Assembly: GCF_009765775.1 (NCBI RefSeq)
Contig: NZ_LMUU01000027.1
Coordinates: 1-51,929 of the forward strand
Direction of reading: 5' to 3'
Length of the DNA: 51,929 nucleotides
Source of the DNA: Beijerinckia sp. L45
GTDB taxonomy: Bacteria > Pseudomonadota > Alphaproteobacteria > Rhizobiales > Beijerinckiaceae
Position 1 is the first letter of the stretch. Every line of letters begins with the position of its first letter. Positions 26,722 through 35,024 of this stretch are shown in pieces. The notes beneath the pieces are model-generated. The model was not told the origin of the DNA, ran no database searches, and saw nothing but the letters and a program-made list of their open reading frames with translations. The position numbers were made by a program, and so were the translations under genes.

Positions 26722-28149
26722 TTGCATCAGAACTTTATCGGCGGCCGCTTTGTCGATGGCCCGTCGAACGATCCGATCGTCGTCCTCAATCCCGCCACCG
26801 GCCGCCAGATCTCGACCACGCCGGACACCGGCGCCGACATCGTCGACGAGGCGGTCGCCGCGGCCAAGGCCGCGCAACCGGCCTGGGCGAAACTTCCCGC
26901 GATTCAACGCGCTAACCATCTTCGCCGCCTTGCGTCAGCGATCCGCGACAAGACCGACCTCATCGCCCGTACCATTTCGGAAGAGCAGGGCAAGCTGCTC
27001 GGCCTCGCCAAGGTCGAGGTCGCCTTCACGGCCGACTACATGGACTATATGGCCGAGTGGGCACGCCGGATCGAAGGCGAGATCATTCCCAGCGACCGCG
27101 CCGGTGAGTCCATCTTCCTGTTCCGCCAGCCGATCGGCGTCGTCGGCGGCATTCTGCCGTGGAACTTCCCGTTCTTCCTCATCGCGCGCAAGCTGGCGCC
27201 GGCCCTCGTCACGGGCAATACGATCGTCATCAAACCGAGCGAAGAGACGCCGAACAACGCCGCGCTCTTCGCGGACATTGTCGCCGCCTCCGACCTGCCG
27301 GCCGGCGTCTTCAACCTGGTCTACGGCCGCGGCGGCACGACGGGTGCAGCGCTCGTCCGCAACCCTGACGTCGGGATGCTGACCTTCACCGGTAGCGTGC
27401 GCGCGGGGTCCGCCATCATGGCCGCCGCCGCGCCCAACATCACCAAACTGAGCCTCGAGCTCGGCGGCAAGGCGCCGGCTATCGTCATGGCCGATGCCGA
27501 TCTCGACCTCGCCGCCCGGGCGATCCGCGACTCGCGCGTCCTCAACAACGGCCAGGTGTGCAACTGCGCCGAACGCGTCTACGTCCAGGACAAGGTGGCG
27601 AACGATTTTGCCCAGCGGCTGACCAAGCTGATGGCGGAAGTCAGCTTTGGCGACCCGCTCGGCAACGCCGAGGTCGGCATGGGTCCGCTCATCAACCGCG
27701 CTGCGATGGACAAGGTCGAGAGCATGGTTCGCGTTGCGGTCTCGGACGGCGCGGAATTGCTGACCGGTGGTCATGCCGACGGCAGCCATGGCGGCGCCTA
27801 CTTCCAGCCTACCGTGCTGATGAACTGCCGCAACGACATGGCGATCATGCGCGACGAGATTTTTGGCCCGGTCTTGCCCATCGACGTCTTCCACGACTTC
27901 GACGAGGCCGTCGCCAAGGCGAATGACAGCGAGTTCGGCCTGACGTCGTCGATCTACACCAAGGATCTGACCCTCGCGATGCGCGCCTGTCAGGAAATCC
28001 GCTTCGGCGAAACCTACATCAACCGCGAGAACTTCGAGGCGATGCAGGGCTACCATGCCGGCGTCAGAAAATCCGGTATCGGCGGCGCCGACGGAAAGCA
28101 CGGCGTCTACGAGTTTACCCAGACCCACGTCGTTTACATCCAGAGCTGA
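26722..28149 (+). CDS. aldA: Aldehyde dehydrogenase, AldA (lactaldehyde/glycolaldehyde) type
   Basis: This is a 475-residue NAD-dependent aldehyde dehydrogenase from TTG 26722, with AAAAGGA about nine bases upstream. The catalytic Cys280 is in GQVCNCAERVYV and the general base Glu246 in LELGGKAPAIV. The NAD-site segment is ILPWNFPFFLIARK and NTIVIKPSE. The C-terminal FGETYINRENFEAMQGYHAG and KSGIGGADGKHG match E. coli AldA closely along the whole length. It oxidises short aldehydes in the cytoplasm, so it fits downstream of alcohol oxidation by the adjacent PQQ enzyme, although the latter is periplasmic. Substrate range is not determined by sequence. Confidence 0.92.
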   Translation: MHQNFIGGRFVDGPSNDPIVVLNPATGRQISTTPDTGADIVDEAVAAAKAAQPAWAKLPAIQRANHLRRLASAIRDKTDLIARTISEEQGKLLGLAKVEVAFTADYMDYMAEWARRIEGEIIPSDRAGESIFLFRQPIGVVGGILPWNFPFFLIARKLAPALVTGNTIVIKPSEETPNNAALFADIVAASDLPAGVFNLVYGRGGTTGAALVRNPDVGMLTFTGSVRAGSAIMAAAAPNITKLSLELGGKAPAIVMADADLDLAARAIRDSRVLNNGQVCNCAERVYVQDKVANDFAQRLTKLMAEVSFGDPLGNAEVGMGPLINRAAMDKVESMVRVAVSDGAELLTGGHADGSHGGAYFQPTVLMNCRNDMAIMRDEIFGPVLPIDVFHDFDEAVAKANDSEFGLTSSIYTKDLTLAMRACQEIRFGETYINRENFEAMQGYHAGVRKSGIGGADGKHGVYEFTQTHVVYIQS

Positions 28150-28192
28150 CCCAAGGCCGCGCAGACGGCCGCTTATCGAGGGAATGAGAATC

Positions 28193-30007
28193 ATGACAGA
28201 CCAGACGACACGCTCGCAGACCCGCACCAGCGCTCAAGCGCTGCTACGCGCCATGGTCGGCGGGGCCAGCCTGCTGACCCTTCTCGCCGTCACGACGACG
28301 ACCACGAGCGCCGCAGATAGCGGCGTGACGCAGCAGACGCTCGAAGCAGCTGATGCCAACACGGCCGACTGGCTGACCTATGGGCGTAACCTCTCGGCGC
28401 ACCGCTTTTCGCCGCTCGCTCAGATCAATCGCGATACGGTGAAGAACCTGAAGGTCGCCTACACGCTGCATCTCGGGGGCGTCGAGGGCGGCGGCATCTG
28501 GACCCATGGCGGCCTCGAGGCGACGCCGATCGTCAAGGATGGCTTCATGTACGTCACCGACGGCTGGGGGTCGGTGTACAAGCTCGACCTGCACGGCGGT
28601 CATGCGGAACTCGCCTGGAAGATGGATCCGAAGACCGACCACGACTGGGCCGGCGCCGTCGCCTGCTGCGGCGTCGACAACCGCGGCGTGGCCCTCTGGC
28701 ACGACCAGGTCATCTCGCATGCCCTCGACGGCCGCCTGATCGCCACCAACGCCGCCGACGGCAAGGTTGCCTGGCAGCGCCAGATCGCCAACCCCGACAA
28801 GAGCGAGTCGATCACCGGCGCGCCGCTCGTCATCAACGACATTGCCATCTCCGGCGTCGCCGGCGGCGAATACGGCATTCGCGGCTGGATCGCCGCGACC
28901 GATCTCAACACCCACAAGGAGATCTGGCGCACCTACACGATCCCGGCCAAGGGCGAGCCCGGCAGCGAGACCTGGAAGGACAACTACAACGCCATGGCGA
29001 CCGGCGGTGGCGCGACCTGGGTCACCGGCACTTACGATCCCAAGACCGAAACCCTGTTCTGGGGCGTCGGCAATCCGGGTCCCGATTGGGACCGCCAGTT
29101 CCGTCCCGGCGACAATCTTTACAGCGACAGCGTTCTCGCCCTCGACGTCAAGACCGGCAAGATCAAGTGGCACTACCAGTACATGCCCAACGACGCCTTC
29201 GATTATGACGGCGTGTCGGAGCCGGTGCTGGTGGACGTCGAGACCAAGGGCGCCAAGCGCCATGTGATGATGGCGGCAGAGCGCAACGGCTTCGCCTATG
29301 CGCTCGATCGCGACACCGGCAAGTTCATCTGGGGCGAGCAGTTCGTCGACAAACAGTCGTGGACGAAGGGGCTCGATCCCGTCACCGGCAAGCCGCTCGA
29401 ATACGACCCGACGAAAGAGATCCAGCCCTATCTTCCCGAGGGGACGCCCAGCCGCGAGGCCGGCAACAAGATCGTCTGCCCGGGATCGATGGGCGGCAAG
29501 AACTGGCCGCCTAGCGCCTACAATCCGACGCTGAAGCTGTGGTACATCCCGGTCATCGAAAGCTGCAACCGCATCACCACGACCGAGGCGCCGAAAAATC
29601 CGAAGCTGAAGCCGGGCGAAGGTTTCACCGGCGGCGGTCCGTCGGACCCGGTGCGCATCACCGGCAGCGTCGCCGCGATCGACGTGACGACCGGCAAGCT
29701 GGTGGCCAAGGAGCGTACGCCGTTCCCGTCGCTCGGCGGCGTTCTGGCGACGCCGGATCTCGTCTTCAACAGCGAGCCTGACGGCAAGCTGGTCGCGCTC
29801 GACGCCAAGACCCTGAAGCCGCTCTGGCAGTTCGACACCGGTGCCGGGCTCAACGCGCCGCCCATCACCTTCTCGGTCGATGGCAAACAATATGTCGCGG
29901 TCCTCGCCGGTCTCGGCGGTGCCTGGGACAAGTGGTACATCGACGGCACGCCGGAGCTGAAGAAAATCCAGCCTGGTTCGTCGCTCTATGTCTTCTCGTT
30001 GAATTGA
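28193..30007 (+). CDS. PQQ-dependent alcohol dehydrogenase with lanthanide-type Asp pair
   Basis: This is a periplasmic quinoprotein of about 604 residues; ATG 28193 has GAGGGA nine bases upstream (ATG 28184 is an alternative). The signal region ends TTTTTSA-AD. The eight-bladed propeller starts DWLTYGRNLSAHRFSPL. The vicinal disulfide is Cys158-Cys159 (AVACCGV), a metal-site Asn is in GVGNPGPDW, and the catalytic Asp337 is in FDYDG. Asp339, two residues later, is the extra ligand seen in XoxF, ExaF and PedH; calcium enzymes such as MxaF have Ala there. It donates electrons to the cytochrome c encoded next. Methanol, ethanol or another alcohol may be the substrate. Confidence 0.93.
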   Translation: MTDQTTRSQTRTSAQALLRAMVGGASLLTLLAVTTTTTSAADSGVTQQTLEAADANTADWLTYGRNLSAHRFSPLAQINRDTVKNLKVAYTLHLGGVEGGGIWTHGGLEATPIVKDGFMYVTDGWGSVYKLDLHGGHAELAWKMDPKTDHDWAGAVACCGVDNRGVALWHDQVISHALDGRLIATNAADGKVAWQRQIANPDKSESITGAPLVINDIAISGVAGGEYGIRGWIAATDLNTHKEIWRTYTIPAKGEPGSETWKDNYNAMATGGGATWVTGTYDPKTETLFWGVGNPGPDWDRQFRPGDNLYSDSVLALDVKTGKIKWHYQYMPNDAFDYDGVSEPVLVDVETKGAKRHVMMAAERNGFAYALDRDTGKFIWGEQFVDKQSWTKGLDPVTGKPLEYDPTKEIQPYLPEGTPSREAGNKIVCPGSMGGKNWPPSAYNPTLKLWYIPVIESCNRITTTEAPKNPKLKPGEGFTGGGPSDPVRITGSVAAIDVTTGKLVAKERTPFPSLGGVLATPDLVFNSEPDGKLVALDAKTLKPLWQFDTGAGLNAPPITFSVDGKQYVAVLAGLGGAWDKWYIDGTPELKKIQPGSSLYVFSLN

Positions 30008-30015
30008 GGTCTCGA

Positions 30016-30585
30016 ATGGCACGACGACTGTTTGCCGGCGCGTTCGCGCTTTTCGCGGCGCTGCCGATGGGCGGCGCCTTCGCCCAGGGCGCAGCGCCCA
30101 ACGGTGAGACGATCTTCAAGGCGGCAAACTGCGTCGCATGCCACAAGTGGAACGGAGCGGGCGGCGGCGGCTACGGCGGAGCCGCCGCCAACCTGCGCAA
30201 GACGGCGCTCGACGAGGACGGCATTGTCGTGACCGTACGTTGCGGCCATTCCGGCGGCGGCATGCCGTATTTCGAGGAGGGCGCTTACGACAACGGCAGC
30301 TGTGGCAAGAAAGCCGATCTGGATGCGACCTCGATGCCGGCAGCTGCCGAACATCCGCTGAGCCCTGTCGAGATCAAGGCCGTCGCCGGCTACGTGATGA
30401 CCCACTTCAAGGGTAAGGGCGATCCGACCTTCGAAGAATGTACCGGCTTCTTCGGCCACGAGACGCATCTCTGCGAGGATCTACCGAAAACCGCATCGGC
30501 GGCCGGTGGTGCGCCAGCACCCGCGCCGTCGCACCATCTCCAGATCGATGCGGCGCCAGACGCCAACGCAGTGAAGAAGCCATGA
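30016..30585 (+). CDS. Periplasmic cytochrome c, partner of the PQQ dehydrogenase
   Basis: This is a 189-residue protein. The signal peptide (RRLFAGAFALFAALPMGGAFA) is followed by a single haem site CVACH (Cys39, Cys42, His43); Met83 in GGGMPYF is the probable sixth ligand. Several other Cys (about 76, 98 and the C-terminal EECTGFF...HLCED) suggest extra disulfides, unusual for a small class I cytochrome. The C-terminal 35 residues are Ala/Pro-rich and probably flexible. The start lies eight bases after the dehydrogenase stop. Arrangement and size match the XoxG/ExaB-type electron acceptors. Confidence 0.87.
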   Translation: MARRLFAGAFALFAALPMGGAFAQGAAPNGETIFKAANCVACHKWNGAGGGGYGGAAANLRKTALDEDGIVVTVRCGHSGGGMPYFEEGAYDNGSCGKKADLDATSMPAAAEHPLSPVEIKAVAGYVMTHFKGKGDPTFEECTGFFGHETHLCEDLPKTASAAGGAPAPAPSHHLQIDAAPDANAVKKP

Positions 30586-31220
30586 TGCGCTCGATCGCGG
30601 CGGCTCTCGTCGTGTCGATCGCCGCGGCCTCGGCGGTCGGCGCGCAGCCAGCCAACGACCTGCGGGATTTTCGCGTCGGCATGATCGCGGCGGACATCAA
30701 AAGCGACATCTACGAAAGCCTGACCTGCCAGGAGGCGCCCGAGACGACGCTCGCGACCTGGGCGGACTTCGGTCGCTGTCCGAAGACCGCTGATGGTTTG
30801 CATGCCGTCGGGTTCCGCTACCGTGACGATCCCGTTCTGGGCGCCGTGTCCGAAGACGGGCAAGGCACCAAGGTCGCCGGCCAGCCGGTCGTCCTCGCTC
30901 TTCTGATCGATGATGCCGGGGTTCTCGCCGGTCTTTACATTCAGACCGATCCGTCCGTCCGCCTGTTCACGCGGCGGCGCGCCGACATTTTTGCGCTGCA
31001 GGCCATGGCGCGTTACGGCGAAGAGGGATGGGCTTGCGCGAAGTCCGCACCCACCGCTCATGCCCAGCCGATCGGTGAAACGTTCGTCAACGACGAGTGC
31101 CGCAAAACCGCGAACGGACGCGACTATGTCGTCGACCGCATGCTGTTTCGCGATCCCGACCGGCCGTTGAAGGAGTTTGTCAGCAAAGCAACCGTAACGA
31201 TTTTGCGCGCGAAGTCCTGA
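30582..31220 (+). CDS. Exported protein of unknown function, end of PQQ-ADH operon
   Basis: This is a protein of about 212 residues; ATG 30582 overlaps the cytochrome stop (ATGA), so it is translationally coupled. The signal peptide (SIAAALVVSIAAASAVGA-QP) is followed by a mixed alpha/beta mature part with four Cys (LTCQEA, FGRCPK, WACAKS, DECRKT) and GLYIQTDPSVRLFTRRRA. No domain was recognised. Tight coupling to the dehydrogenase and cytochrome genes suggests a maturation, cofactor or metal handling role in the periplasm; that is inferred from position only. Confidence 0.72.
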   Translation: MMRSIAAALVVSIAAASAVGAQPANDLRDFRVGMIAADIKSDIYESLTCQEAPETTLATWADFGRCPKTADGLHAVGFRYRDDPVLGAVSEDGQGTKVAGQPVVLALLIDDAGVLAGLYIQTDPSVRLFTRRRADIFALQAMARYGEEGWACAKSAPTAHAQPIGETFVNDECRKTANGRDYVVDRMLFRDPDRPLKEFVSKATVTILRAKS

Positions 31221-31468
31221 GGCGCGCCGGGGCCCGGCTGCCGTTTTGCGAACGCGGCAAAGCAACCCAGGGACGGAAGACATTGGGTCGCCGCAAGCCA
31301 GCCTGCCTTGCCGCCAGCCCACAAAGACCGCCCGGCGATCTTGGATCGCAATCCAACGCTCGTCGCCCGCTGCGCGCTATCGGCGCGCCCCAGATCGGGT
31401 AGCCGCACGCCGCCGTTTCCAGCCTTCGTGAAGACTTGACGGCACGCGCTACGCAACAGCGCGACGTC

Positions 31469-32350
31469 TCAATACACGACGACAAGCTTGAAATAGCCGG
31501 CGTTCGTGGCGTCCACATTGCGACCTTGAACAGCGTGGTTGTAGAACACGGACAGATTGATCTTCGGCGTGAACTTCGCCTGCACGCCGACATCGACGGC
31601 TGTCTCTTCGCCGTGCGGGGCGCTTTCGAGGCCGGTGTTCACCACGTAGCTTGCACCGGCCGTCTGCCAATCGGCGCCGACGAAGGGCTCGAACATGGTT
31701 TCGTTCTTCAGGCCGAACCGTGCGTTGGCGAAGACCGTCGATCCCGGCGTGACCGCCGCGATGCCCGGCCCGTATTGCGTCGATTGGGTCACCACACCGA
31801 TGTCGCCGCTGAAGCTCAGATGCGAGAACTGCGCATCGAGAAACACGCCCACGTTGTTGGTCCAATCGTGATTGGAAAGATAGGATGAAGCGGTCGGGCC
31901 GGACAGATAGTCCTGAACACCAAGCGTCACGTTGGCTAGCGGCTTATACCAAATGAGAAGGCCGAAAATATTGTCGCCGATGCCGCGGACATCACGGACT
32001 GCTTGATCGTGGCTGACGCTCAGTTCCGGCGTGATGCTCTCGACGGCGAACCCGAGATTCGGTAGCGCCGGTACCTTGAAGAGATAGACGAGCTTCGTGA
32101 GGCCGACGAACGTGTTCGTCTTGCTTCCGGCAACGTTTGATCCTGAACCGTTGAAGGCCCGCTGCGCCGAATCTTGCTGGCCGTATTGGATCGCGATAAA
32201 GAACGGCGTGTAATCGACCGGCAGTTCATACTCGTGCGGCGCGATCACCGAAAAGGTGATGTTGCTGGCAAAGGCTTGCTGCGCCATAACGCAACCCAAT
32301 GCGACAGTGCCCGCGCCAAACATCCGCCGAGCCGTCAAGTTTGGTATCAT
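31469..32350 (-). CDS. Putative outer-membrane transport protein (phenol MetA-pathway family)
   Basis: This is a 293-residue protein with signal peptide (RRMFGAGTVALGCVMAQQAFA-SN) and a mature part of alternating beta strands: APHEYELPVDYTPFFIAIQYG, FGLLIWYKPLANVTLGVQDYLSGP, VGVFLDAQFSHLSFSGDIGVV. It ends in KLVVVY, a C-terminal aromatic suited to barrel assembly. The pattern matches the family annotated as MetA-pathway of phenol degradation, thought to be barrels for hydrophobic substrates. It is convergent with the PQQ-ADH operon and could serve uptake of its alcohol substrate. Confidence 0.68.
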   Translation of the reverse strand: MIPNLTARRMFGAGTVALGCVMAQQAFASNITFSVIAPHEYELPVDYTPFFIAIQYGQQDSAQRAFNGSGSNVAGSKTNTFVGLTKLVYLFKVPALPNLGFAVESITPELSVSHDQAVRDVRGIGDNIFGLLIWYKPLANVTLGVQDYLSGPTASSYLSNHDWTNNVGVFLDAQFSHLSFSGDIGVVTQSTQYGPGIAAVTPGSTVFANARFGLKNETMFEPFVGADWQTAGASYVVNTGLESAPHGEETAVDVGVQAKFTPKINLSVFYNHAVQGRNVDATNAGYFKLVVVY

Positions 32351-33252
32351 AGTATTTCCTGCCCAATTCGCTGGGTCTATTTCTTAGCATTCAGATATCG
32401 GCACGCTAGCCCTCCTGTTTGTCTCATGGCAAAATGCGATACCGCCAGACTATAGAATATTATTCGCGTATTTTGGGATTGAGAAAACAGTCTCACGTAA
32501 CGTACCGCCGGGGAGTCTTTGTGGAAGCGGCAGATCGGGCCATCGTTCGAGCGGCAGCATGTCTCGGGGATCGGAATGACAAAACGCCTTTCTACATGCC
32601 GCCCTAAATCGGGAGGCAGACCGTGGCGTGTGTGTCCAAGACGGCTGGCAGCACTCCATACCCTTAGAACGGCTATTCCTTCGCAGTTGGACGCAATGTC
32701 GGCTGCCTTGCGACACGCGTCTTTCTGAGCGCGCCCGCTGTTTCCCCGAGGACGGTTTTGGCTCTTGATCAAAGCGCGCTACTCGCCGCGCTGGCTTTGA
32801 GCCTGAGACCACAGGATTGACAGGATTGATGGCGTGGGGACCCTCGGCCGCTCCGCCGGGATCAGCGATCGGCTCACTCGAACGCCGTTATAGTCGTGAT
32901 AGCGATCCTCAACCTCTGCCGCATATTCAACAATATCTGGGCGGTAGGTGCGCGGCCAGACGCGTAGCTCATCCGATGGAACAGATTACTATTGACTGGA
33001 TTGATCGCTTTCAGAGATGCGATCAATGACCCCATGACAACTGTAATGCGCTTGCTTGAAATTGAAACAGAACGGTAGTGCGGCTTCCTCAAACGAGAGA
33101 TCGGGTAGCTGAAAACGCTCCGGGACGGAGCTATTCCGAAGACCGGCGCGCATCCCTGCGAGCCTCAAAACGGCGCCGACATATTTCTCCTTGTCCTCCA
33201 AAATTGGAAAGGTGACCTCTCACATGCGGATGCCCGTCACGAGGTGCAGGCT
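32351..33252. other. Long intergenic stretch with no supported gene
   Basis: About 900 bases with lower GC than the surroundings. Several open frames of 60-130 residues exist on both strands, but none shows a recognisable domain, signal peptide or good start. A short tandem GACAGGATT-GACAGGATT occurs near 32816. The last frame (32989-33201, minus) reads PERFQLPDLSFEEAALPFCFNF, which is protein-like but unassignable. The stretch marks the left edge of the accessory region that follows. Confidence 0.4.
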
Positions 33253-34017
33253 ATGAGTGGATCGATGCTCGCCTCCATCGACAACGCCCACGCAAGCCCG
33301 GTCGCTGCTCGCGTTTTGATCGTCGATGACGACCCGGCTCTTCGCAATCTCATTGTCGATTATCTCGAAAGCCATGGGGTGAATGCCAGGCCGGCCTCCT
33401 GTGCGGTCGAGTTGGAACGCGAGTTGCTGCTGGGCGAACCCAGCCTGATCATTCTCGATATTCAGCTTGGCCAAGACGACGGGTTCAATCTTCTCAGAAA
33501 GCTTCGCTCTCGCACGGATGTCCCGATCATCATCACGACAGGACACCGCCGCGACGAAATTGATCGTGTTGTAGGGCTGGAGCTTGGCGCCGACGACTAC
33601 GTGACGAAGCCTTTCAATCTTCGGGAACTCCTAGCGCGCATCCGCGCCGTGTTACGACGGCGGGAGAACACGATGACGCCGACGAAACGCGAGCACATCC
33701 GGCCAAATTATCGTTTCGGCGGCTGGAAGCTCAACAGCCGAACGCGAAAGCTGATCGACCTAGAGGGCGCACCTGTCGCCCTCACGAAGGGCGAATATGC
33801 TCTTCTCACAGCGTTCCTCGATGCGCCCCAACGAATTCTCACGCGTGAACATCTTCTGCAGGCCACACGCGTCCACGAGGACGTTTTCGACCGCAGTATC
33901 GACGTGCAGATCCTTCGCCTTCGGCGAAAACTCGAAGCCGATCCAAGCTCCCCGCAAATCATCCAGACCGAGCGCGGCGTCGGTTACATCTTTGCTTTAG
34001 CAGTCGAGTCGTGGTGA
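33253..34017 (+). CDS. VirG-like response regulator
   Basis: This is a 254-residue OmpR-class regulator; ATG 33253 has GAGGTG six bases upstream. The receiver starts ARVLIVDDDPALRNLIVDYLESHG, with phosphoacceptor Asp69 (LIILDIQLG) and Lys in DDYVTKPFNLREL. The winged helix TKGEYALLTAFLDAPQRILTREHLL and FDRSIDVQILRLRRKLEADP...ERGVGYIF is strikingly like VirG of Agrobacterium (SIDVLILRLRRKLEGDP). The stop overlaps the start of the di-heme peroxidase gene, which in turn overlaps a VirA-like kinase. The regulator probably answers to that kinase. A paralogue lies at 41649-42410 in the opposite orientation. Confidence 0.92.
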   Translation: MSGSMLASIDNAHASPVAARVLIVDDDPALRNLIVDYLESHGVNARPASCAVELERELLLGEPSLIILDIQLGQDDGFNLLRKLRSRTDVPIIITTGHRRDEIDRVVGLELGADDYVTKPFNLRELLARIRAVLRRRENTMTPTKREHIRPNYRFGGWKLNSRTRKLIDLEGAPVALTKGEYALLTAFLDAPQRILTREHLLQATRVHEDVFDRSIDVQILRLRRKLEADPSSPQIIQTERGVGYIFALAVESW

Positions 34018-35024
34018 CAAGGAGCGGAGCAACGGAGAAACGAGCGCCGTCCCGAAATATTCGACGGTATTGCGTGTTTCTCTGTCTGGTTGCGGCAATC
34101 GGTAGTATGGCGGTTTTTGTCTGCGGCAGAGGTCTTGCCGAAGCGTTCGTTCCGGATTTCCCGTCGCAACTTTCAAGCGACGTAGAACCCATAACCCCCA
34201 TTCCGTCGGCGCCGCCTGTCAACCCTGCAAAGCTCGAGCTCGGATATCGTCTCTTTGAAGATCCGCGCCTATCGGCAAGCGGGACCCGCTCCTGCCTGTC
34301 CTGCCACGATACGCGCACGAATGGTGCCAGCGGTCGGCGTTTCGATACCGCGCTCGACGGCTCGCTACTCGCCCTTAACACGAACACCGTCTTCAATGCG
34401 GCGTTGAGTTTTAGGCAGAACTGGGAAGGTGACGCGCGGACGCTTGAAGCGCAGGCGGAAGCAGCTCTACAGAGCCCTAGGTTCATGGGAGCGGACCTGA
34501 ACAGCGTTGTTCAAACGCTATCCAAAGATCCGGATTTGGTTCGGCTCTTTCAGCAGGTCTACGATGGCGCGCCCGATCGTTCCAGGCTTGTCGATGCGAT
34601 TGGGGCCTACGAGCGATCGTTGCTAACGCCTGGATGCCGTTTTGACGCATGGCTTGGCGGCGATCGCGCGGCGCTCTCTTCCGAAGAACTGGACGGTTAC
34701 CAAACCTTCAAGTCGCTTGGCTGCATATCCTGTCATCAAGGCGTGAACGTCGGCGGCAATCTGTTCGAAAGAAACGACGTCTTTCATCCGCTCGCCGCGC
34801 AGCAGCCGGCCGTGTTGCGCGTTCCCAGTCTGCGCAATATTGCGACGACGCCGCCTTACTTTCACGATGGAAGCGCGGCGACGCTGGATGACGCCGTCCG
34901 TCGCATGGGCGCGGCGCAATTAAACGTTGATCTTTCTGTACACCAGATAACGGTGATCGTCGCATTCTTGAAGACATTGACTGGGTCCTACGAAGGCCAT
35001 CCGGTCAAGGGCTCGACGCCATGA
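34011..35024 (+). CDS. Di-heme cytochrome c peroxidase family protein
   Basis: This is a 337-residue protein from GTG 34011 (or 34014), overlapping the VirG-like stop. A single N-terminal membrane helix or uncleaved signal (YCVFLCLVAAIGSMAVFVCG) precedes two haem sites: CLSCH at residue 95 and CISCH at 238. Family features are LGYRLFEDPRLSASGTRSC, RFDTALDGSLLALNTNTVFNAAL, VPSLRNIATTPPYFHDGSA and the C-terminal VAFLKTLTG. It belongs to the bacterial CcpA/MauG peroxidase group in the periplasm. Placement between a response regulator and a sensor kinase suggests it participates in, or is the output of, redox or phenolic sensing. Confidence 0.9.
   Translation: MVTRSGATEKRAPSRNIRRYCVFLCLVAAIGSMAVFVCGRGLAEAFVPDFPSQLSSDVEPITPIPSAPPVNPAKLELGYRLFEDPRLSASGTRSCLSCHDTRTNGASGRRFDTALDGSLLALNTNTVFNAALSFRQNWEGDARTLEAQAEAALQSPRFMGADLNSVVQTLSKDPDLVRLFQQVYDGAPDRSRLVDAIGAYERSLLTPGCRFDAWLGGDRAALSSEELDGYQTFKSLGCISCHQGVNVGGNLFERNDVFHPLAAQQPAVLRVPSLRNIATTPPYFHDGSAATLDDAVRRMGAAQLNVDLSVHQITVIVAFLKTLTGSYEGHPVKGSTP

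Noticed and set aside
28193-30007. Calling the PQQ dehydrogenase xoxF
   Set aside because: The extra Asp fits lanthanide enzymes but gene context (aldA, PCuAC-like, AcoR-like) and the substrate-side segments differ from classic xoxFGJ; without a tree the symbol would be unsupported.
28244-30022. 592-residue open frame on the minus strand opposite the PQQ dehydrogenase
   Set aside because: It is an antisense shadow produced by high third-position GC; composition is Arg/Asp/Gly/Val-rich with no domain, while the plus-strand gene has full-length homology.
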